Source: Hyphomicrobiales bacterium (lineage in GTDB: Bacteria > Pseudomonadota > Alphaproteobacteria > Rhizobiales > Rhizobiaceae). From it: 64,000 nucleotides of DNA. The stretch's first letter is position 1, and every line of letters starts with the position of its first letter. The translations under genes and the position numbers were made by a program. Under the pieces are notes generated by a model. The model did no database searches. It was not told where the DNA came from and saw nothing but the letters and a program-made list of their open reading frames with translations. Positions 27,104 to 34,845 of the stretch are shown in pieces. The DNA lies in NCBI GenBank assembly GCA_900469615.1, contig UBYA01000002.1:186001-250000 (forward strand), written 5' to 3'.

Positions 27104-28387
27104 ATGCCGCCTTTTTCATACCCATTGAACCGACGCGCCTTCGTGACCGGAGCCGCCGTCGCCGGAGCAGCTGCCATGCTGAAACCGGCAATGTCCCTCG
27201 CCGGCTCCGAAGCCTTGCCGGACGGAATCAAGCCGTTCAAGGTCCATATCCCGGACAGCGCGATCGCAGATTTGAAGCAGCGGCTCGCGATGGCCCGATG
27301 GCCGCTCAGGGAAAACGTTGCGGACGACTCCCAGGGCGTGCAGCTGGAGCGTCTGCGCGATCTCGTTGGATATTGGGCCGAAGGCTACGATTGGCGGAAG
27401 GTGGAGCAGAAACTCAACTCCCTTCCGATGTTCATGACGGAAATCGACGGGCTGGATATTCACTTCATCCATGTGCGCTCGCCGCACGACAACGCAATGC
27501 CGCTGATCATGACCCATGGCTGGCCGGGCTCGATCCTCGAAATGCTCAAGGTCATCGATCCGCTGACGAACCCGACGGCCCATGGCGGCAAGGCCGAAGA
27601 TGCATTCCATCTCGTGGTGCCGTCGATCCCCGGCTTCGGTTTCTCCGGCAAGCCGACGACGAAGGGGTGGGGGTCGGACCATATCGGCAGGGCATGGGGC
27701 ACGCTCATGCATCGCCTCGGCTACGAGCGCTTCGTTTCGCAGGGCGGAGATTGCGGCTCTGTCATTTCCCAGCGCATGGCGCTCCAGAACGTGCCGGGAT
27801 TGCTCGGCATCCATCTTAACATGCCTGGCATCGTTCCCACGGAGATTGCCCATATTCTCGCCGCCGGCGACCCGGCTCCGGCAAACCTGACCGAAAAGGA
27901 GCGCGCCTGCTTCGACAAGCTGGCGGCATTCTATCGGGACAGCTCGGGTTACGCGAACATGATGGTGACGCGACCGCAAACCATCGGCTACTCGCTTGTC
28001 GATTCGCCGGTCGGCCTCGCAGCATGGATCTACGACAAGTTTGCGACCTGGACCTACAGCGACAAGCACCCGGAAAAAGTTCTGAGCCGCGACGAGATGC
28101 TGGACGACATCTCGCTTTACTGGTTCACGCAAACCGGAACCTCCGCGGCCCAGATCTACTGGGAAGATCATTCCAACAACTTCAACGCCATCCGGATTCC
28201 AACCCTGCCCGTCGCGGTCAGCGTCTTTCCGGGGGAGATCTACCAGGCGCCGAGGAGCTGGACCGAGCGTTGCTACGGCAACCTGATCTACTTCAACGAG
28301 GCCGATAACGGCGGACATTTCGCGGCCTGGGAACAGCCGACGATTTTCACCGGCGAAGTCCGGGCTGCGTTCCGCTCGCTGCGGTAA
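27104..28387 (+). CDS. Epoxide hydrolase-like alpha/beta hydrolase with Tat signal
   Basis: ATG 27104 is preceded by GGAG at the right distance and gives 427 residues; ATG 27092 adds four. The N-terminus NRRAFVTGAAVAGAAAMLKP is a twin-arginine signal, so the folded enzyme is exported to the periplasm. An epoxide hydrolase N-terminal domain (FKVHIPDSAIADLKQRLAMA) is followed by the alpha/beta hydrolase with HGWPGS (oxyanion hole) and the nucleophile Asp in SQGGDCGSVIS. The catalytic His is probably in NGGHFAAWEQP. Export of this family is notable, and the substrate is unknown. Confidence 0.88.
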   Translation: MPPFSYPLNRRAFVTGAAVAGAAAMLKPAMSLAGSEALPDGIKPFKVHIPDSAIADLKQRLAMARWPLRENVADDSQGVQLERLRDLVGYWAEGYDWRKVEQKLNSLPMFMTEIDGLDIHFIHVRSPHDNAMPLIMTHGWPGSILEMLKVIDPLTNPTAHGGKAEDAFHLVVPSIPGFGFSGKPTTKGWGSDHIGRAWGTLMHRLGYERFVSQGGDCGSVISQRMALQNVPGLLGIHLNMPGIVPTEIAHILAAGDPAPANLTEKERACFDKLAAFYRDSSGYANMMVTRPQTIGYSLVDSPVGLAAWIYDKFATWTYSDKHPEKVLSRDEMLDDISLYWFTQTGTSAAQIYWEDHSNNFNAIRIPTLPVAVSVFPGEIYQAPRSWTERCYGNLIYFNEADNGGHFAAWEQPTIFTGEVRAAFRSLR

Positions 28388-28417
28388 GCGCAACGCAGCC
28401 TCTTATCCGGTGAAAAC

Positions 28418-28453
28418 CTCGCAGGCGAGCAATGCCCCAAGTTCGCCTGCGAG
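28418..28453. terminator. Perfect inverted repeat between convergent genes
   Basis: CTCGCAGGCGA (28418-28428) and TCGCCTGCGAG (28443-28453) form a perfect 11-bp stem with a 14-base loop, 30 bases after the epoxide hydrolase stop and before the convergent MFS gene. It is a likely bidirectional terminator. Confidence 0.6.
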
Positions 28454-28542
28454 AGGAGCCGCCTTGGCGGGCCGTATTTGCGAGGCCCGATGGCACGGGG
28501 ACTGCCGATCTGCTTCCTACCCACCGCAGGGGCGCAAGGCCC

Positions 28543-29694
28543 CTATGCAAACGCGTTGCGGCGCGGCGAAAGCGAGCCGATGCCCATCAGCGCAGCCAGG
28601 ATGACCGGCATGCACACGAGATATGCGGTGCGGACACCCGCATGCTCGGCGACGAATCCAAGCAGCGGCGGGGCCAGGAAGAAGACGACGAACGACATTT
28701 GCCCAAGGGCGGCAACGTTGACGTGAGCCGGACGGTCGGTGCGCTGGGCGGCCGCGGAAACCGCAAGCGGATAGACTGCGCTGCATCCGGCGCCCATGCA
28801 GGCAAAGCCCAGGAGCGCCAGATGGGGATGGGGCGCGAGCCAGACGGCGCAAAGCCCGGCGGTCGAAAGCAGCAGGAGGAAAAGCGCGACTGACCGGGAG
28901 CCGAAGCGGTCGACGAACCGATCCGCAAACAGTCTCGCCAGCGCCATGAAGAAGGTAAACAGCGTCAGTCCGAGGCCGCCGATGAACGGCTCGACGTGAA
29001 AGACGTCGCGCATGTAGATCGCCGACCAGTCGATGCCGGCGCCCTCGACGAGGAATGCGGCAATGCCGATCACGCATAGCGGCAGCAATCCAAGCGTCGG
29101 AAGGGCGATATGGCCGGTGTCGACATGATCATGCGTGGGGCGGGCCGGCGTATTGCGCATGCCGGCTATGGTCAGCGAACCCACGACGAGGACAAAGGCG
29201 AATGTCAGGGCAAGGTGCAGCTGCATCGGAATGCCGGCCTGCCGGACCGCCGACGATACGAGGGCGGTGACGAAAAAGCCGAGGCTCCAGAAACCATGCG
29301 CGCGGTTCATCACGCCTCGTCCGAGCTGCGCCTCGATGCGATCGATCTCGACATTGAGGTTGATTTCGAGCGCCCCGGCCAGCAGGCCCTCGCAAAACAG
29401 CACGGCGAAAACCAGGGGAGCGGCTCCCATCCATGGCACGAGCGCCAGGGATGCGGAGGTTCCGTGCACGGTGATGAATGCCGTCCTGCGCGCACCAAGC
29501 CGTGCCACGATCGGCGACGCGAAGGTGAGCGATATCAGGGCGCCGATGGCGGCGCCGATCAGCGTCAGGCCAAGCTCGGACTTGTCGATCGCCAGGGCAT
29601 CCTGAAGGTCGGGAAGGCGGGACAGCAACGCGCCGATCGACACCGCAAAGAGGAAAAAGCAGACGTAAACCCGCTGCTGCGGTTCAAGGCGCAT
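28543..29694 (-). CDS. MFS transporter
   Basis: From ATG 29694 (ribosome site GGAG) the protein has 383 residues and about 12 transmembrane helices (VYVCFFLFAVSIGALLSRLP at the start, the loop 2-3 motif RLGARRTAFI). It resembles the YbjJ-like/fucose-permease-like branch of the major facilitator superfamily. The long open frame upstream is not part of the protein. The substrate cannot be told from sequence. It is monocistronic and convergent with the epoxide hydrolase gene. Confidence 0.87.
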   Translation of the reverse strand: MRLEPQQRVYVCFFLFAVSIGALLSRLPDLQDALAIDKSELGLTLIGAAIGALISLTFASPIVARLGARRTAFITVHGTSASLALVPWMGAAPLVFAVLFCEGLLAGALEINLNVEIDRIEAQLGRGVMNRAHGFWSLGFFVTALVSSAVRQAGIPMQLHLALTFAFVLVVGSLTIAGMRNTPARPTHDHVDTGHIALPTLGLLPLCVIGIAAFLVEGAGIDWSAIYMRDVFHVEPFIGGLGLTLFTFFMALARLFADRFVDRFGSRSVALFLLLLSTAGLCAVWLAPHPHLALLGFACMGAGCSAVYPLAVSAAAQRTDRPAHVNVAALGQMSFVVFFLAPPLLGFVAEHAGVRTAYLVCMPVILAALMGIGSLSPRRNAFA

Positions 29695-29799
29695 TTGAGG
29701 CTCCGGAGAATCTGGACACAGGTGAGATAGACAGGGTCTATCCGAAAGCAACCAGCGCTGGCAATACGACCGGCCGCAAATGATCCGGAGAACGTAAGC

Positions 29800-29828
29800 G
29801 CCCGGCTCCCGCAGTACCGGAGCCGGGC
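29800..29828 (-). terminator. Strong hairpin after the protein phosphatase gene
   Basis: GCCCGGCTCC (29800-29809) and GGAGCCGGGC (29819-29828) form a perfect 10-bp stem with a 9-base loop. It is 85 bases after the minus-strand phosphatase stop and about 105 bases before the MFS start, so it can end the phosphatase transcript. Confidence 0.55.
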
Positions 29829-29913
29829 CTTCTGGCCGCAGAGATTCACGCTGTCCCGAAGCTCGTCCATCTTGGAAGAAGGGGCAGCCGGAGGTCAAAC
29901 TCGATGGCGGGCG

Positions 29914-30498
29914 TCAGTCGAGGCTCGCCATGCCAAGCTCCGCCTGACGGCCAAGACTCGTCATCCATTCGACGAATTCCGGCCGTGCCTTGATCTGCCG
30001 GGCATAATGGCGCGCAAGCGCGGTTTTCAAATCGCCCTTCCTGCCAAGCTGCTCGTCGGCAAAGCCAATCATCTGGGAGTTCGGCCAGGCCTGCGGCCGG
30101 ATGGCAACCAGGCGGACGAACAGGTCTTCGGCCGACTCGTCCGGATTTGCCTGGGCCATCAGCGAAAGCATGGCCGCCGTCGAGCGGGATACGCCCATAT
30201 GGCAATGTACCAGCAGATGGCTCGAGGCTTGTGCGTCCCGTTGCGCCTGAAACTCCGAGCCGAATTTCAGAATTGCTTCGACATGTTCCGGTTGCGGCAT
30301 CACGCGTCCTTGAGCGGCATCGATGATGTCGTGGAAGCGCAATGTCGTGCGATGATGCTCGCCATAGGAGTGAAAGACGTCCAGATCCGGGAGTTCGGGA
30401 TCAAGCAGGGAAAGCACATGGGTAACGCTTCGAGCGCGCTGGTTCGGTAGCTCCTCGATTCCACAAACCGTAAGTTCCGGAGTAAAAAGCACGCTCAT
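29914..30498 (-). CDS. Dual-specificity/tyrosine phosphatase-like protein
   Basis: The 194 residues contain the cysteine-phosphatase P-loop HCHMGVSRS (Cys nucleophile, Arg phosphate binder) near residue 100, preceded by FHDIIDAAQG, where an Asp can act as general acid. The group is common in alphaproteobacteria as tyrosine phosphatase-like proteins that act in the cytoplasm. The N-terminus (LTVCGIEELP) fits the family. The gene is alone on its strand, with the hairpin at 29800 as probable terminator. The target is unknown. Confidence 0.85.
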   Translation of the reverse strand: MSVLFTPELTVCGIEELPNQRARSVTHVLSLLDPELPDLDVFHSYGEHHRTTLRFHDIIDAAQGRVMPQPEHVEAILKFGSEFQAQRDAQASSHLLVHCHMGVSRSTAAMLSLMAQANPDESAEDLFVRLVAIRPQAWPNSQMIGFADEQLGRKGDLKTALARHYARQIKARPEFVEWMTSLGRQAELGMASLD

Positions 30499-30775
30499 TT
30501 TCTATATCCTTCAAATCAATCCGAGATTTTGCAGTACCTCGGCACGATATAACGTCATCGCGCTGAAGTGAAAGTGCTTTTGCCGATCTCGGCGGGCAGG
30601 GATGCTGCCGATGCCGGGCATTTGATACTATTCCCGAGGAAGCCGCTGCGAGCGGCGCCCGCCTGCCGGTGGAACGGCCCCTTTTCAGACACAGCCGCCG
30701 AACGTTTTGCGGAACGAAAAGCGCTCAACGCTGTTGGATGAGGGAACGGTAACGGATCTGCCGCCGGAGGAGGTC

Positions 30776-31507
30776 GTGCCTGAACTGATGACGGATATCA
30801 TGCCCATGAATCCGGGCTGGCTGGATATCGTCGCGCGTCTGGTGCTGGTTGTTGCCGCCGGGGCACTCATCGGCATCAACCGCGAGACAGGCGGGCATGC
30901 GGCCGGATTTCGTACGACCATCCTGGTCGGGCTTGCAGCTTGCCTGTCGATGATCCAGGCCAATCTCCTGCTCTCGACCTTGGGAAAAACGCCGCAATCG
31001 TTCGCCTCTATGGATGTGCTGCGCTTTCCGCTCGGCGTGCTGACCGGGGTGGGTTTCATCGGCGGCGGCGCCATTCTCAAGCGCGGGGATCTCGTCACCG
31101 GCGTTACGACGGCGGCTACCTTGTGGATCATGACCGCCGTTGGCCTTTGTATCGGCGGCGGACAATTGGTCGTCGGCTCGGCTGGCGCGATCATCGCCTT
31201 TATTGTGCTGTCGCCTTTCAAGCGGCTCGACAGGCTGATATCGCGCCGCCGGAAGGCCCGCCTCGTGATCGAACAACCCCGCGAGGCCGATATCGCCGTC
31301 GCCGGTCTGGAAACAACGTCCGGGCCGCCTGGATATGCTTTCTTCTTCCTGGGCAAGACGGCCGGGCCGACCGAGGCCACGGCCCATGTTTCCTACGAAG
31401 TCCGGTGGAAGCAGGCAGGAACGGATGACGGCGGCACGAGGCTCCTGGCCATTCTCGAGAAACATCACAAAATCATCTCCTTCGAAATGCTGACCATAGG
31501 AACCTGA
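30776..31507 (+). CDS. MgtC/SapB family inner-membrane protein
   Basis: GTG 30776 follows a good GGAGGAG site and gives 243 residues; ATG 30788 is the alternative and the frame itself begins at a TTG upstream. Four or five membrane helices hold the MgtC signature (GALIGINRETGGHAAGFRT and GVGFIGGGAILKRG). The C-terminal 90 residues form a soluble regulatory domain. MgtC-like proteins modulate membrane ATP synthase or help growth at low Mg2+ and in stress. It precedes a BON-domain gene that has its own stress promoter. Confidence 0.87.
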   Translation: MPELMTDIMPMNPGWLDIVARLVLVVAAGALIGINRETGGHAAGFRTTILVGLAACLSMIQANLLLSTLGKTPQSFASMDVLRFPLGVLTGVGFIGGGAILKRGDLVTGVTTAATLWIMTAVGLCIGGGQLVVGSAGAIIAFIVLSPFKRLDRLISRRRKARLVIEQPREADIAVAGLETTSGPPGYAFFFLGKTAGPTEATAHVSYEVRWKQAGTDDGGTRLLAILEKHHKIISFEMLTIGT

Positions 31508-31524
31508 CGGTGGATGGCGGCATC

Positions 31525-31549
31525 GGAACATTCGCCATCGGCAAAGGTT
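31525..31549 (+). promoter_or_regulatory. EcfG-type promoter for the BON-domain gene
   Basis: GGAAC at 31525-31529, 16 bases, then GGTT at 31546-31549, 26 bases before the ATG at 31576. This fits the general-stress sigma consensus GGAAC-N16-CGTT with one accepted change in the first -10 base. Confidence 0.7.
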
Positions 31550-31575
31550 TTTCCTGCAAACCATGGGAGAAAACG

Positions 31576-32118
31576 ATGAACGAGCTCAAGAATACGAAAA
31601 AGGCAGAGAGTTCTCCCGATCGCGGTGACATCCGCACCCTGCAGGCCCTGGATCAGGCTGCCGGCGGTTCGGGAGATATAGTGCCGGAACAGCAGGCGAG
31701 GCCGTCTTCGGCGCCGTCGACCGGGCCGGAACGCGGCACCGACGATGCGCGCTGCAAGGATTCGGTCGAGCGGGACCGATGGCGCAAGCAGAAGACGGTC
31801 GATGAGGTGTCTTTCGGGATATCGCATCCAAAGGCAGCTTCTCGTTTTGATGACGCGCATGAAGAAGCCGCATCGGACGTTCCCGCGCCGGATCAGGAAA
31901 GAACGGATGCGGAAATTCGCAGCGAAATTGAAGGCAGGCTGCAAGAAGACCGGTTGCTGGATGAGACCAGCATTTTCGTGACCGTCAGCCGCGGGCGTGT
32001 TCTGATCGAAGGCTCTGTCGACAATCACGAAGCCAAGCAGCGAGCCGAGGCGATATCCCGCCAGGCAACCGGCATTGTCGGGCACGACAGCAATCTTGCC
32101 ATCCGCAAAGCGCCATAG
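31576..32118 (+). CDS. BON-domain protein
   Basis: ATG 31576 follows GGGAGAAAACG and gives 180 residues. The first 110 are low-complexity and polar (MNELKNTKKAESSPDRGDIR). The C-terminal 70 form a BON domain (DAEIRSEIEGRLQEDRLLDE, then VSRGRVLIEGSVDNHEAKQR), a fold found in osmotically induced proteins such as OsmY that bind phospholipid or envelope components. No signal peptide is seen, so it may be cytoplasmic, unlike OsmY. The EcfG-type promoter in front suggests general stress control. Confidence 0.85.
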   Translation: MNELKNTKKAESSPDRGDIRTLQALDQAAGGSGDIVPEQQARPSSAPSTGPERGTDDARCKDSVERDRWRKQKTVDEVSFGISHPKAASRFDDAHEEAASDVPAPDQERTDAEIRSEIEGRLQEDRLLDETSIFVTVSRGRVLIEGSVDNHEAKQRAEAISRQATGIVGHDSNLAIRKAP

Positions 32119-32132
32119 ATCGGGATGCCGAT

Positions 32133-32279
32133 ATGCGACCGCTTTTACTTATCATCTTCTTTCTGATGATTGCTTCCGTTCTGGCCATTCTGGTGATCAA
32201 GCCGTTCAGCTCGAATGACGGCCGGGACTCCGGCGCCGTACCGCACGGTCCCATAGAGCAGCCCGAGCCGAAGCCCTGA
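32133..32279 (+). CDS. Small 48-residue membrane protein
   Basis: ATG 32133 encodes 48 residues: one strongly hydrophobic helix (LLLIIFFLMIASVLAILVIK) followed by a polar tail ending EQPEPKP. It lies 14 bases after the BON-domain stop and is probably in the same transcript. Residues 1-22 could be an uncleaved anchor, leaving the proline-rich tail in the periplasm. No family is recognised. Confidence 0.6.
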   Translation: MRPLLLIIFFLMIASVLAILVIKPFSSNDGRDSGAVPHGPIEQPEPKP

Positions 32280-32289
32280 CGATGGCCGC

Positions 32290-32622
32290 TCATTTGCCCG
32301 GAGACTGATCGTTCTGCTGTTTCTTCTGCGTGTCGTCCGGCTTGATGACGGGTGTCCTGCCGACCTTCGGCGCCGGCTTTTCCATTGCACCGTCTCCAAC
32401 CGTCGGCGGTTTCAGCACGCCGCCGCAATCCGATAGTTTTTCGCTCGGATTGCTATCGGGTGCCGGCGCTGCCTGACCGTTCCCGGCCTGGCTGCCCTCC
32501 GTTTGCCGATCAGTCTCCGTCGCCTTGCACCGGTCGTCGTTCGGCTGCTGGGCGTGTGCGAAGGATGACGACAGGGCAATCGCAAGCGCCGTTCCGAAAA
32601 GGATGCGACCGCATCCGGACAA
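32290..32622 (-). CDS. Small exported proline/glutamine-rich protein
   Basis: The frame encodes a signal peptide (GRILFGTALAIALSSSFAHA, cut before QQPNDD) followed by about 85 polar residues with two Cys (DRCKAT and LSDCGGV) and an end rich in Lys, Pro and Gln (VGRTPVIKPDDTQKKQQ). The start is uncertain: I place it at TTG 32622, giving 110 residues, because the longer frame runs into the neighbouring gene. It is probably a periplasmic small protein. It is just downstream of a gene with a stress promoter on the same strand and may be cotranscribed. Confidence 0.6.
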   Translation of the reverse strand: MSGCGRILFGTALAIALSSSFAHAQQPNDDRCKATETDRQTEGSQAGNGQAAPAPDSNPSEKLSDCGGVLKPPTVGDGAMEKPAPKVGRTPVIKPDDTQKKQQNDQSPGK

Positions 32623-32650
32623 GGCCCGGCCATTCGGGTTGCTCCCCCAT

Positions 32651-32974
32651 TCAAACCTGGGTCGAAATGATCGTATCGACGCCGATGGAGCCGTCGATGA
32701 CGCCGCGTTGATGATATTCCTGACCATTGTTCACCTCGATGACGGTGTAGAGTTTCTCATTGCGAAAGACGCTCGCCATTGTCGTCGTCTTGTCTTCCGC
32801 GGGCGCGGCATCGATGTCCATGAAATCCAGCTCCCTTTCGGATGCGACGATACGGGCGTCGCCTGCGGTTCGGGCGGCCACGAGAACCTCGCCGTGCGAT
32901 TTCGCATCCAGCCAATTGGGATCGTCGTCGGCCGCGACCGGAACAAGTCGGTAAAGCTTGAGAGTTTCATCCAT
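32651..32974 (-). CDS. Small unknown stress-associated protein
   Basis: ATG 32974, preceded by GGAGATTGGAG, gives 107 residues starting MDETLKLYRLVPVAADDDPN. The sequence is soluble and mixed alpha/beta (KSHGEVLVAARTAGDARIVA, MASVFRNEKLYTVIEVNNGQ). I do not recognise the family, though similar small proteins are common in rhizobia. An EcfG-type promoter on the same strand lies 150 bases upstream. Confidence 0.75.
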   Translation of the reverse strand: MDETLKLYRLVPVAADDDPNWLDAKSHGEVLVAARTAGDARIVASERELDFMDIDAAPAEDKTTTMASVFRNEKLYTVIEVNNGQEYHQRGVIDGSIGVDTIISTQV

Positions 32975-33123
32975 CTCCAATCTCCTTACATCGGAGAGGT
33001 CGCAGAGCGGATGGATAGGAAGCTCGACTGCCGTTTCGTCGGCTATGGAGAGAAAGCGGAAAAATCTCCATATTCTTCAGCACCATCATGTCCGCTTGGC
33101 ACGATCTGCAACCTCATGAACCT

Positions 33124-33148
33124 AACGCCGGGCGGCAAGCATTGTTCC
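33124..33148 (-). promoter_or_regulatory. EcfG-type promoter, minus strand
   Basis: Read on the minus strand: GGAAC (33148-33144), 16 bases, CGTT (33127-33124), an exact consensus. It points toward the gene 32651-32974 with a leader of about 140 bases. Confidence 0.6.
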
Positions 33149-33182
33149 GGTTCGCGCCGGTCGAACGCCGCCGCGCCGCAAT

Positions 33183-33207
33183 GGAACCATCTCCACCCAT
33201 GCTGGTT
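33183..33207 (+). promoter_or_regulatory. EcfG-type promoter for the 112-residue membrane protein
   Basis: GGAAC (33183-33187), 16 bases, GGTT (33204-33207), ending 37 bases before the ATG at 33245. It is divergent from the promoter at 33124-33148. Confidence 0.7.
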
Positions 33208-33244
33208 AGTCCAGTACGGCATTTGCAACAAATGGAGGCTTGTG

Positions 33245-33583
33245 ATGGTATCGCAGGAGCCCAAGAAGCCATTGTCCGCGACCGAGGCCCGGCAGGGCGT
33301 ACGCGGCGTACATCTCTTTACCGTGCTGGTCACCGCGCTGGTGCTGGTCGCGATCGTGTGGGCCGGTGTTGAAGTCTGGGGCCGCTATATCGAACCGACC
33401 GACTCTCAAAATTCGCAGCCGACCATAAGCTCCTCCAGCGGTCAACCGCAGGGGGGTACGATCGACAATACGCCGCCCGCCGGACAATCGGCCCAGCCGG
33501 CCGCCGGCGACCGCACGGAAAACAACCAGCAGGGCATAAACAGCACCCCGGCACAGCCGAGCCGCGACGGCACCCAAAATTAG
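33245..33583 (+). CDS. Small single-span membrane protein with disordered tail
   Basis: ATG 33245, preceded by GGAGG, gives 112 residues: a short cytoplasmic start (MVSQEPKKPLSATEARQGVR), one membrane helix (VHLFTVLVTALVLVAIVWAG) and a low-complexity Ser/Gln/Pro/Thr-rich periplasmic tail of about 60 residues. I do not recognise a function. Its EcfG-type promoter and the many similar small envelope proteins nearby suggest a stress-induced envelope protein. Confidence 0.75.
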   Translation: MVSQEPKKPLSATEARQGVRGVHLFTVLVTALVLVAIVWAGVEVWGRYIEPTDSQNSQPTISSSSGQPQGGTIDNTPPAGQSAQPAAGDRTENNQQGINSTPAQPSRDGTQN

Positions 33584-33685
33584 GCGACGGTCTTTCGCAA
33601 ATCGAACGATCGATGATTGGCCCATGGTGGCCGGACCTGGGCCGGCCGGGTGAGGGGATTTTCGGGAACCGATTATGAGCAGACG

Positions 33686-33943
33686 CTAGCCGACATGACG
33701 GCCTTCAGGATGCTTATCTTCGCCGGTTTCGCGTGTATCGTTATCCGGGCGATGCGTTGCAGCTTTCTTCCGAAGCTTCACCAGCACCTCTGCGCCATCG
33801 GCGGAGGCCCGCGTCCGCTCCATCATCTCGCGCTCCCTGACGGCCTGCTCCCAATGATGCTGATTGCATCCCCAGGGCCGCCCGGCCGCTTCCCAGATGG
33901 CGTAAGCCCGCTTGCTGATCCACTCGAACCGTTCGTCCGTCAT
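33686..33943 (-). CDS. DUF2934 protein
   Basis: ATG 33943, preceded by AGGAGAAGAAA, gives 85 residues. The DUF2934 pattern is clear: RFEWISKRAYAIWEAAGRPW, then HHWEQAVRERE. The tail is charged and probably disordered. The function of this family is unknown, and copies are numerous in rhizobia. The gene is transcribed from an EcfG-type promoter 25 bases upstream. Confidence 0.85.
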   Translation of the reverse strand: MTDERFEWISKRAYAIWEAAGRPWGCNQHHWEQAVREREMMERTRASADGAEVLVKLRKKAATHRPDNDTRETGEDKHPEGRHVG

Positions 33944-33968
33944 TTTCTTCTCCTCTGTGGATGTTTCG

Positions 33969-33993
33969 AACCGCGGCCGAGGGGGAATGTTCC
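33969..33993 (-). promoter_or_regulatory. EcfG-type promoter for the DUF2934 gene
   Basis: On the minus strand: GGAAC (33993-33989), 16 bases, GGTT (33972-33969), ending 25 bases before the ATG at 33943. The -35 boxes of this and the divergent promoter at 34000 are only 6 bases apart. Confidence 0.72.
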
Positions 33994-33999
33994 GTGTCG

Positions 34000-34024
34000 G
34001 GAACAATAATCATGCTGACGGGTT
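34000..34024 (+). promoter_or_regulatory. EcfG-type promoter for the PEBP-like gene
   Basis: GGAAC (34000-34004), 16 bases, GGTT (34021-34024), 60 bases before the ATG at 34085, back to back with the DUF2934 promoter. Confidence 0.72.
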
Positions 34025-34084
34025 GCACCTTAAATCCAGAACGTCACAGGCGTATGAATCCGCAACACGCAGAGGAAGAATCCG

Positions 34085-34546
34085 ATGGCTTTGACGTTGA
34101 TCAGCAAGGCTTTTGCTGAAGACGAACCGATACCGACCAAGTACGCGCTGACCGGCGAGAATGTGTTTCCGCCTCTTGCCTGGAACGGTGCTCCCGACGA
34201 GACTCGCAGCTTTGCCCTGATTGTCGAGGATCCGGATGCGCCGAGCGGCACATTCCGCCATTGCGGCATCGCCAATATCCCCGCGCGATGGGATGGCTTG
34301 GCCGAAAGCGTGGATACCCTCCAGGAGCAGGCGCTCCGCTTTTACAAGAACGATTTCGGAAACGCCCGCTATGACGGTCCGCAGCCGCCAAGCGGCGACC
34401 CTCCGCATCGCTATATTTTCCGGCTTGCGGCCCTCGACGTACCGCGGGTTACGCTCCCCGAGGCCGCAGGAGCCGAGGCGATGTGGCGGATAGTGAGGAA
34501 ACACATGCTGGCAGAGGCGAGTTTGACCGGCATCTATCAGTCATAG
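34085..34546 (+). CDS. YbhB/YbcL-type phosphatidylethanolamine-binding protein
   Basis: The 153 residues are a bacterial PEBP/Raf kinase inhibitor-like protein: IPTKYALTGENVFPPLAWNG, SFALIVEDPDAPSGTFRHCG and GPQPPSGDPPHRYIFRLAAL form the anion-binding pocket (DPDAP and PPxGxxHRY). There is no signal peptide, so it is cytoplasmic. The biochemical role of bacterial PEBPs is unclear. The stress promoter immediately upstream places it in the predicted general stress regulon. Confidence 0.9.
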   Translation: MALTLISKAFAEDEPIPTKYALTGENVFPPLAWNGAPDETRSFALIVEDPDAPSGTFRHCGIANIPARWDGLAESVDTLQEQALRFYKNDFGNARYDGPQPPSGDPPHRYIFRLAALDVPRVTLPEAAGAEAMWRIVRKHMLAEASLTGIYQS

Positions 34547-34845
34547 ACTGCGATCCGCCGGCCGCCGGGCTTGCGCCAATCGCATCGGCGCAAGCTGGAT
34601 TCCGCTTGAGCAGGATGACGGCAATGAGAAAAGGATAAGACGATTCAGGCAGAAATGAACCCCGCGCGTTCGCGTCGGAAGATGTCCGCCAGGGCGCTCG
34701 TGATCCTGCAGGTGCACTTTGCCGGATAGGGCATTTCCGGAAAAGCGCTTCATGGCGTCGCCAAGGCAAAGGGGAAAGCCGCAACACGACTGCCAATTCT
34801 GGCGTTTTGGCGGCTGTTCCCCTCTATCGCCGGCTCAGGATTGTC
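34547..34845. other. Intergenic region between the PEBP-like gene and phosphoketolase
   Basis: The 299 bases separate convergent genes. No open frame of note is present. Short inverted segments (for example GGATTCCGCTTGAGCAGGATG) look like the degenerate intergenic palindromes frequent in rhizobia, but I cannot define borders. Confidence 0.3.
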
